64,000 nt of DNA from Candidula unifasciata. Lineage: Eukaryota; Mollusca; Gastropoda; Stylommatophora; Geomitridae. The notes below the pieces were generated by a model. That model saw nothing but the letters and a program-made list of their open reading frames with translations. It was not told where the DNA came from and ran no database searches. Positions within the stretch are counted from its first letter, which is position 1; each line of letters begins with the position of its first letter. The stretch lies in the NCBI GenBank assembly GCA_905116865.2, contig CAJHNH020001127.1:1-64000 (forward strand). The letters are read 5' to 3'. Below, one piece after another: positions 57,780-64,000 of this stretch. Position numbers and translations under genes: made by a program.

Positions 57780-58397
57780 TTGAGATTTGCTAATGATGTT
57801 CTTGTAAATAGCCGCGGGTGAAGGGGCGGGGTGGCGATAGGCAACGGACAGCCCAAGAGCTGCAGACATAGTGACTGGCCAGTGTGCAGAGATGGGCGCT
57901 GTCCTTAGCCCAGTAAAGGCGATTGTTTTATGGTTTTCTCTGGACAAGGTGATTGCAAGAGTTGATGCCCTAAGCATCATAGTTAATAATCTAAACATCA
58001 ACAGAGAAAGCAAAATAAAGGGTATCACTTCCGACAGAAGCATGTCCGCAAAGTGCCAAAGGGACTGAATTGTAGCAATTGTAGCAGCAAAGAGTATTGA
58101 ACAAAGAATGTTGTTCACAATGTTCCAGTAATCGAATCTCTCGGTGATAGATGGTAGAAGTTGAATGCTTACAGTACTGTATCAAATAGTCAACTGATTG
58201 AACTTCAAATCAACAAGAGTGAAGCCATGAGGGCAATTCTGGGAGGTACAATAGATACCCTTGTAACATGTATGTGTTATGTACTTGCACTGTCGAGTAT
58301 TGCAGACAGGCTCAAAGTGCTGCAAGACAGGTCATACCTCAGCGTATTCATTAATTGCTCACTATATATAAGTGTCGTCCCCTTGTGGGATGCAATT
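57780..58397 (+). pseudogene. LINE-4 post-RT fragment
   Basis: Frames carry GQCAEMGAVLSPVKAIVLWF-like and, more clearly, ELQINKSEAMRAILGGTIDT followed by YVLALSSIADRLKVLQ. The latter corresponds to the conserved LQ-x-x-x-x-EAMRxILGCTRDT segment between RT and RNase H in animal LINEs of the RNase H-bearing kind. Decayed. Confidence 0.6.
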
Positions 58398-58592
58398 TTT
58401 TAGTTACTTTTAAGCCCTACACGGCTTGTGCGGGGCCACTAAATATAGCCGGGTCATAATTATAGCCTAACGGATGAACAGGGTTTCCGGGACTTCTCCA
58501 CGGGTGATCCTCATCCGCATGGTGGCACTTGTGTCCCCGGGTGATTATCGCTTGTGTGATGTGCTGGTGGGGTACAACTACTACCTACCTCA
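58398..58592 (+). repeat. Repeat-E, copy 3
   Basis: 'agccctacacggcttgtgcggggcc', 'gatcctcatccgcatggtggcacttgtgtc', end 'tggggtacaactactacctacct'. Immediately followed by the LINE-3 3' fragment. Confidence 0.82.
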
Positions 58593-58825
58593 GAGTAGCT
58601 GCAGACAAGAAACCCCTCTTGCACGAAACTCTGGAGCAGAAAGACAGAGCCCTGGGCACATACTACAGTACTGCCTTTACCTCTCCCAGCAAAGACTGTG
58701 GATCTGGCCCAAAGGAGCCACATTGAAAGAGAAGCTATGGGGGACCGGTGGCGACCTTAAACGCACAATCCTATTTGTGACCCAGACGGGACTCAATGTT
58801 TAGCATGACTGATGTCGAACGCAGA
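58593..58825 (+). mobile_element. LINE-3 3' end, truncated second copy
   Basis: From about 58632 nearly identical to 54257-54445: 'cagtactgcctttacctctcc', 'ggatctggcccaaaggagcc', 'ctcaatgtttagcatgactg', 'tcgaacgcagaagaagaag'. It retains GCAGAAAG where the long copy has TAAGCAGAAAG, so the stop there may be private to the long copy. Confidence 0.9.
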
Positions 58826-58981
58826 AGAAGAAGACGAAGAAGAAGAAGAAGAAGAAGAAGAAGAAGAAGAAGAAGAAGAAGAAGAAGAAGAAGAAGAAGA
58901 AGAAGAAGAAGAAGAAGAAGAAGAAGAAGAAGAAGAAGAAGAAGAAGAAGAAGAAGAAGAAGAAGAAGAAAAAGAAGAAAC
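58826..58981. repeat. (GAA)n tail of the LINE-3 fragment
   Basis: About 50 GAA triplets against about 8 in the 54.4 kb copy. Reading frames through it are artefacts. Confidence 0.96.
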
Positions 58982-59767
58982 TCTGGATAGAGCTAAGAGT
59001 CACAGATTGAAGATATGAAGATGTTTGGTGACGCAGGCAAAAGAGATAGACATGGTGAATTCTTGAAAATAGTTGCCGAGAAGAGGAGTGGGTGAGAAGT
59101 AGGATTCTAATCACAACCCTGGCTGAATGTTGTGCACAAATATTGAGGTCATCCGACAAATGAGTGCCTCTTACAGTTGGCACCTTTCCGTCTTTTCAGA
59201 CGATTGTGTTATATTGAGCTATGAGGAGGCACAGTAATCACCAGTTATGGCGATGATGAGTCTGAGTAGCAAGACCCTAGTTTTTTTAACGCCTGAAGTT
59301 ATCCACAATTAGAGGCATGTCATTTCAGGACCGTTGTTACTATCACATGAATTTAGTGGGCATTTTCACAGATTCCCAGCTTTCCTTCTTTCTGCAATCA
59401 TCCCCCCCCCCCCCGCATTATCATTCCCTTCCTGATTTGCAATCTCCACGCAACGGGGCCCATAACATTTTGTTGCCCATGATTCTACCTCAACAGCTGT
59501 TCCATTCATGTCCTGCTTGCACAAATCTTTATATCGTAGCAGGGACCGACCTCGACGTCTGCTTTTCTTCTGTAAATTTACCATACAGGATGCCCTTAAC
59601 GATGTGCGTCTTATTTACAGAAAATATGGTACTTCGTGCTTTTGTGTGTGGTAATTTTTCCGTCAGGATTGCAGGCTCTAGCCTGTAGGATTAACATCTC
59701 AAGCATGAGAATCAAACAGGTGCAAATTTCGGAAACCCTGTTCAACCTTACAGCCAAGTAATTTAGT
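58982..59767. other. No recognised gene
   Basis: Contains a C run near 59402-59414. No family recognised. Confidence 0.4.
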
Positions 59768-60037
59768 AGCGTATCCTTTATATAACGTTGCAGAACCAAC
59801 CCCAGCCGTTTGTGTGTGTGTGTGTACGTGCGTGTGTGTGTGCGTGTGCGTGTGTGTGTGTGTGGGTGGGTGGGTTTTCTAGACACATTTTACGGTCAAT
59901 AATTTGAAATAGCTACTGCAAGGTCAGCTCTCGGTACCACTGTCAAAACCAAAGCGAAACTAATTCTCCGTAGTTGGCATCGATCGGCACCCCGGCATTA
60001 CGAAGCGCGTTCGCAAGGCCGAAGCCACAGACGCAAT
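59768..60037 (-). mobile_element. SINE-C, minus strand, with internal (GT)n
   Basis: 'gcgtatcctttatataacgttgcagaaccaaccccag' as in other copies, then an expanded (GT)n at about 59811-59864 in place of the usual 'gttgtgtggttt', then 'taccactgtcaaaacca', 'ccccggcattacgaagcg' and 'ccacagacgc'. Box B is altered. Confidence 0.8.
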
Positions 60038-60884
60038 ATAAACACAGTCATAATTTGGGTCACCACAAAATGGCTAAGAAGTAACCGGTGGGTGGGGATT
60101 GTAATTGGTGTCAATATCACGCATTTGGGTGTTCACTTGTGCGTAATGTGCGCGAACGAAAGTCTGTGTGAGTGTGTGTCTAAGCGTGTGTGCATGTGTT
60201 TGTAGGCAGGTCTGCAGACATGCGGGTAGGTAGGTATGCGTGCATTGCATGTATTTAAGTCGGACGTGTATATGAGTAACTCTATTTTACCGTAAAAAAA
60301 ACCTGGCGATGAAATACCTTTTCTTTTTAAAAAAAAATCAGAACAATTCAAGACAAACCGGATGTGTGTCGCCGAATTAAGGACACCAATCCGACAGTTG
60401 CCCAACATTAAAGTCGTAGGATACCTTCACGATACCTCAGCAAAAATAATAAACATTAAAAACTGTAACCAACCAAGCGGTTCACGGTGCATGAGTGCGA
60501 CGTCACTGATGATTAAAATTCGGGCCGTCTGCTATCTGACAAATAATATAATCCAGAATGGATTCAGTTACCACAGTCTGTCCATAAACTTGCCCGCCAC
60601 TCGACATTAATGTCCCTCATAAGGAGAGGAGATTGGAAGCCTAGATGATGCCCTGGCTAAGTCTGCTATCTGAGCTCCCGCGACTCAAGACACCAAAATA
60701 TCCCGACCCTTCGTAACTGTAACTGTAAAATTGCTGTGCGATAAAAAAAAAAAAAAACACGTATATTCTGTTTTACCTGTACAGGTACAGTGGACTGGTT
60801 CTGTTGTTAGGCTTGACTAAGCAATAGTCAAGCCTAGTCTTTTCCAACCCATGGGCAGGCACCACTGGCGGACCTCGGAAAAGT
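60038..60884. other. No recognised gene
   Basis: Contains GT-rich stretches and a poly-A at about 60745. Nothing else recognised. Confidence 0.4.
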
Positions 60885-61070
60885 TCAGGTAAAGTAAAGG
60901 ACCCTTCTCCACACCTTCAGGTGTATTGGGCACATAGGGCTAGATCTATATTTTATAGACCAATCGGCACTTGCTGGGTGTTGTGGTCAGCATCACTCCA
61001 ACCGCCTTTACTTCCCAGGACTGTACTTTGTATCCACTAGAGGCTGGGTTTATGTGGGTCGCAAAATGTC
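60885..61070 (-). mobile_element. SINE-D fragment, minus strand
   Basis: 'ttctccacaccttcaggtgta', 'tatattttatagaccaatcggcactt' and 'tttacttcccagg' are the reversed SINE-D body. The head has mostly diverged. Confidence 0.65.
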
Positions 61071-61237
61071 TGCCTAATCATGTACTGGGGTAGGGTAGGT
61101 AGTTTTTCTCTTCCAGTATCGCAGCCTGTAAGATAAACACCTCAAGTATGAGAATCAAACAGGTACAAGTGATTTTCAACATAAAAAGTCAACATGAAAT
61201 GACGTTAACCGAAAACTGATAATTATTTCCAAGAGAT

Positions 61238-61510
61238 CCACGTGTGAGTTCCGAGGCCCAATTGCGTGGGAAAACAAGAATAGACCCACTGCCTTCTCAA
61301 CATGCATATCGTTAGAGCCTACAAATTGAGGACTTACTTCGAAGTCGGAGTGTGTACATTGGCCCAAGTAGCAAGGAACAACCAACTGCACACAAATTAG
61401 CAACATAAAAAAAAATTCTGATGTACACCTACAATTCAGCCAAAGACCAAATGGACGAACAACCAGGACTTACCACCGGATCTTACAGCCGGTAAACAAA
61501 GAAGAAGAAG
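61238..61510 (+). mobile_element. SINE-A, plus strand
   Basis: 'ccacgtgtgagttccgaggcc' to 'gtaaacaaagaagaagaag'. All internal landmarks are present with many changes. It ends against a hAT-like coding remnant. Confidence 0.88.
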
Positions 61511-61850
61511 ATGTCCCTGAAAATGAAGATTCTCGTAAAGGCAACCCTTTGATTAATAATCCCTCAATGGAAGATATACAGTCATGTGCACTCGATAATT
61601 ATAAAAATGAAAAACAAATCGAGTTACCTTCTGATGTCAGTCTTTCGATTAGTCATAAAATGCAATCGTTGTTTGAGTTTGGTATGTCACTCCAAAAAAA
61701 AAAAAAAATAATATGCATGTCTGAGTTATAGAGCTATCAGATTGTTTCTAGTCTGTGAGAAAAAGACTTTCTCAGGCATGTCAGAAATAAAAATCCAAAA
61801 CACAAGAAGAAAGTTAAAGTTATTGAATCGCTTTGTTTATTAGAATTAAT
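61511..61850 (+). pseudogene. Possible hAT transposase C-terminal remnant
   Basis: An open frame gives DVPENEDSRKGNPLINNPSM and, after a stop near 61730, a stretch reading FLVCEKKTFSGMSEIK with an N-R-x-K-L end. The latter resembles the YLCExxFSxMxxIKxKxRxRL segment at the C-terminus of hAT transposases. A hAT-type terminus is amplified 200 bp downstream, which supports the reading. Confidence 0.5.
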
Positions 61851-62046
61851 TAACGCTCAAACCTCGTTTATTGTATTTTCTAACCTCTAAGCAGCAGCAG
61901 CAGCAGCAACAACAGCTGATGTTATATTAGGTGGGAATTGTAATTTTGAGACATGGGACTTAACAAATAAACATCCATTTACATTTGTTTTTGTTTTTCC
62001 TCTTAACTGCCAGATGGGCCGAGAAACAATTTGCCCCGTTTCAGTG
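61851..62046. other. Spacer with (CAG)n
   Basis: Holds a short CAG run at about 61893-61912. Confidence 0.5.
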
Positions 62047-62376
62047 GGCAGCGGGTGTAAACATGTTGAGAGACACTGGTCTAGACAAGGGCCGCGGGTG
62101 TAAACGGGCTGAGAAACACTGGTCTAGGCAAGGGTCGAGGGTGTAAACATGTTGAGAAACACTGGTCTAGGCAAGGGCATGGGTGTAAACGGGTTGAGAA
62201 ACACTTGTCTAGGCAAGGGCCGAGTGTGTAAACAAGTTGAGAAATATTGATCTAGGCCGAGGATGCAAACAGGTTGAGAAACACTGGTCTAGGTAAGGGC
62301 CGCGGGTGTAAACAAGTTGAGAACTTCTGATCTAGGCCAAGGGTGTAAACAGGCTGAGAAACAGGGGTCTGGGCCA
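62047..62376. repeat. About 43-bp tandem array built on a hAT terminus
   Basis: Eight units of 37-45 bp with the core GTTGAGAAACACTGGTCTAG. GGTTGAGAACCACTG is the complement of the CAGTGGTTCTCAACC hAT end (compare 32943). The next bases, GTCTAGGC, fit the nTCTAGAn form of hAT 8-bp target sites. Units differ by point changes and small deletions. Confidence 0.85.
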
Positions 62377-62389
62377 ACTCAGTTTTTTT

Positions 62390-62410
62390 TTGGGGGGGGG
62401 GGGGGGGGGG
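62390..62410. repeat. G homopolymer
   Basis: About 20 G following a T run. Confidence 0.9.
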
Positions 62411-62585
62411 TTGAAAGGGACCTAAGACGACCTGAAATTCTTTCCATCCTGCAGAGCTGTAACTGGAACTAATTCAGTGCTAGCCAACCCACAGTTTAAC
62501 AATTAGTTCAATAAAGAAAAGGGCTTCTTTCGCTACAGTAGCTCGTTAGGCCTATAGTGCTATACCTATATTGAGTTAAATCTGT

Positions 62586-62660
62586 CCCCTTGTTGGTTCC
62601 GGGTTCCTATTTTAGTAAACAAAGAATATACACACTGACCCTTAGTAATGTGACCAGTTA
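62586..62660 (+). mobile_element. SINE-A 5' scrap
   Basis: 'ccccttgttggttccgggttcc' and 'gaatatacacactgaccc' follow the SINE-A head; the rest is missing. Confidence 0.55.
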
Positions 62661-62887
62661 TATATTTGCTCTAATCGGATGTTAGTTAGTTAATCGACAG
62701 ATTATCCTCATTACACACCGAGCAGGTCCACATGCGATCGGATCCCATCTTCAGTATCTCCTAAAGCGTGTACCGACAACTACAACATTCAGTTCTGCTC
62801 CAGACGCTCCATGTCTGACATCTTGTTTAAAGTTTTGACCAGTTCCCACTTGGTTGTCAAATTTTGTGGTTGCTTCTTGGTGCAAGC

Positions 62888-63165
62888 GGCGTCCATGGCT
62901 TAGTCGTTGAGAGTCCGAATGGTAATTCCAACGTATCGCGATCGAACCCCACTGCAGGCTGCATGGATTTTTATTCTGGTATGGGGCGTTGCTGTTAGAC
63001 CTAGCCCAAAATGGGTACCAGGATGTATGTCTTGGGGAAGTAAAGACGGCTGGCGTAATGCTGACCACATTACCCACTTAGTGCCGATTGTCCGTAAAAA
63101 TACGGGATGCTCTTTCCCATATGCCCGATGCGCCTAAGACGTGAAAAGGGATCTTAACTTTTTTT
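62888..63165 (+). mobile_element. SINE-D, plus strand
   Basis: tRNA-like head with box A in 'catggcttagtcgttgag' and box B 'gcgatcgaacccc'. Body 'gtaaagacggctggcgtaatg', 'ctgaccacattacccactta', 'gtgccgattgtccgtaaaaa', 'cccatatgcccgatgcgcc'. The most complete SINE-D in the window. Confidence 0.85.
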
Positions 63166-63430
63166 AAAACTCTTGTTGCAAGGATATGTTTAAAAATAAA
63201 CACAAATAATTATTGCTCAGTTCTTTCCCAACAATGTTTAAAGTTTCCAAAATTATTAATAATTTCTTGATGTTTAACTTCATGCTTCAGTGTAATCAAC
63301 AACTCACAAATACAGATCTTTATTCGCCTACAGGGACGTCTTCTCAGCATGATAAAAGGTAAAGGTAATACTTCCAAGGTATCATATCCTATCCTCACAT
63401 TGGACTGCAGGCTGCTTCATAACCAGTATC
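63166..63430. other. No recognised feature
   Basis: AT-rich spacer. Confidence 0.35.
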
Positions 63431-63732
63431 TCCCGGTGTGCGCTCTGGGGCCCCATTGAGGAGAAAACAAGAATAGACCCAACCCACCTCCTTCTCAACA
63501 AGCATGTCGTATGAGTGTATTAGTCGATTAGTTGGGGTTTTTTTTTTTCGAAGTCGGAGTACATCTGGCTGAGAGTCAAGAAATCAAAAGTCTGCATACA
63601 GATAAGCCAGATATTTAAAACGGATGTGCCCTCAACATTCAGGTTCTGGAACAAGTCTAAAGTCCATAGGTGGATGAACAACCAGAACTTTCTGCCGGAG
63701 TTTACCAGCCAAGGAGTGTGAAGAAGAAGAAG
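63431..63732 (+). mobile_element. SINE-A, plus strand, target duplication
   Basis: Flanked by ATAACCAGTATC (63419-63430) and ATAACAGTATC (63733-63743), differing by one missing C. Body complete with GAA tail; a T run expanded at 63538-63548. Confidence 0.9.
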
Positions 63733-63733
63733 A

Positions 63734-63870
63734 TAACAGTATCATCATCAACATGTAGCAGGCTCTTTGCAAAATGTCACTAGCATCCTAGTCTGCCTGA
63801 AAAATCCCGATGTATCGCCAGCTTTCCCACCTCATGCACTATCAAAAGTGTCACTTATATTTTAACCATA
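63734..63870 (-). pseudogene. Antisense LINE C-terminal scrap
   Basis: Nucleotide similarity to 50640-50775: 'catcatcaacatgtagcagg', 'tttgcaaaatgtcac', 'agtctgcctgaaa', 'tcgccag', 'gtgtcacttatat'. It corresponds to the very end of that LINE's reading frame and its 3' end. Confidence 0.7.
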
Positions 63871-64000
63871 GGGATGTAAGTCAAGTACCCAGGGTATGCA
63901 GTCTATTCAGTGAAAAATCATTTTTAAACTGAAAGCCTCACAGTGTTTCTCTGCTATGGCATTGATGATCTCTCTCCTGTCCACAGAGGGCATATTCCTG
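63871..64000. other. No recognised feature
   Basis: Window end; nothing recognised. Confidence 0.3.

Noticed and set aside
57747..58118. 123-codon minus-strand frame with hydrophobic stretches
   Set aside because: It is the antisense shadow of a LINE-4 fragment on the plus strand.

Overview
The window reads as nuclear DNA from an animal, most likely a lophotrochozoan and probably a gastropod mollusc. That placement is an inference from the style of the retroelements (RTE-like LINEs, RNase H-bearing LINEs, several tRNA-derived SINEs); no marker gene settles it. Nothing points to a bacterium or virus: there are no long intact genes, no operons, and almost every stretch is transposon debris, satellite or microsatellite. 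I found one good candidate host exon (25858-25960, minus strand, clean splice sites at both ends) and one much weaker one (12466-12715, minus).

Layout. 1-3000: fragments and a (CT)n run. 3018-6245: a 3.2 kb satellite of 25-bp units with 11- to 12-unit higher-order structure. 6.9-11.2 kb: SINEs, a LINE fragment, and an RTE-like LINE split by a 1,660-bp LTR-like element with a 5-bp target duplication. 11.5-20 kb: SINEs, a 626-bp TA-flanked MITE, a 68-73 bp tandem repeat and LINE fragments on both strands. 20.3-22.8 kb: a (GATA/GATC)n block facing a (TATC)n block. 23.6-25.6 kb: two head-to-head SINEs, then a LINE whose 3' tail matches the SINE tail. 26-33 kb: LINE RNase H debris, hAT remnants, a 37-bp minisatellite and a hAT MITE. 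33-36.9 kb: SINEs, a 450-bp (GAA)n tract and TAC repeats. 37-38.9 kb: an RTE-like LINE carrying three SINEs, each with its target duplication. 39-50 kb: mariner remnant, hairpin element, a split antisense LINE, a 102-bp tandem repeat and a large foldback element. 50.6-54.9 kb: a 3.4 kb EN-RT-RNase H LINE (51056-54470) inserted in an antisense LINE. 54.9-64 kb: further LINE debris, a second copy of the LTR-like element, SINEs, a hAT remnant and a tandem array built from a hAT terminus.

Family names used here are local labels. SINE-A: about 290 bp, starts CCCCGTGTGGG and ends in (GAA)n. SINE-B: about 390 bp, tRNA-like head with box B GGTTCAATCCC. SINE-C: about 230 bp, box B GGTTCGATCCC. SINE-D: about 270 bp, with the body phrase AGTGCCGATTG. 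Repeat-E: about 195 bp. LINE-1: the 24.2 kb element. LINE-R: RTE-like. LINE-3: the 51 kb element. LINE-4: RNase H-bearing fragments with the GNEQAD or GNVRAD motif.

The elements relate as parasites and hosts of one another. SINE-A shares its tail with LINE-1, which probably supplies its retrotransposition machinery. Younger SINEs and LINEs sit inside older LINEs, with target duplications that give the order of events. Every reading frame of transposon origin is broken by frameshifts or stops, so no mobile element here looks autonomous.
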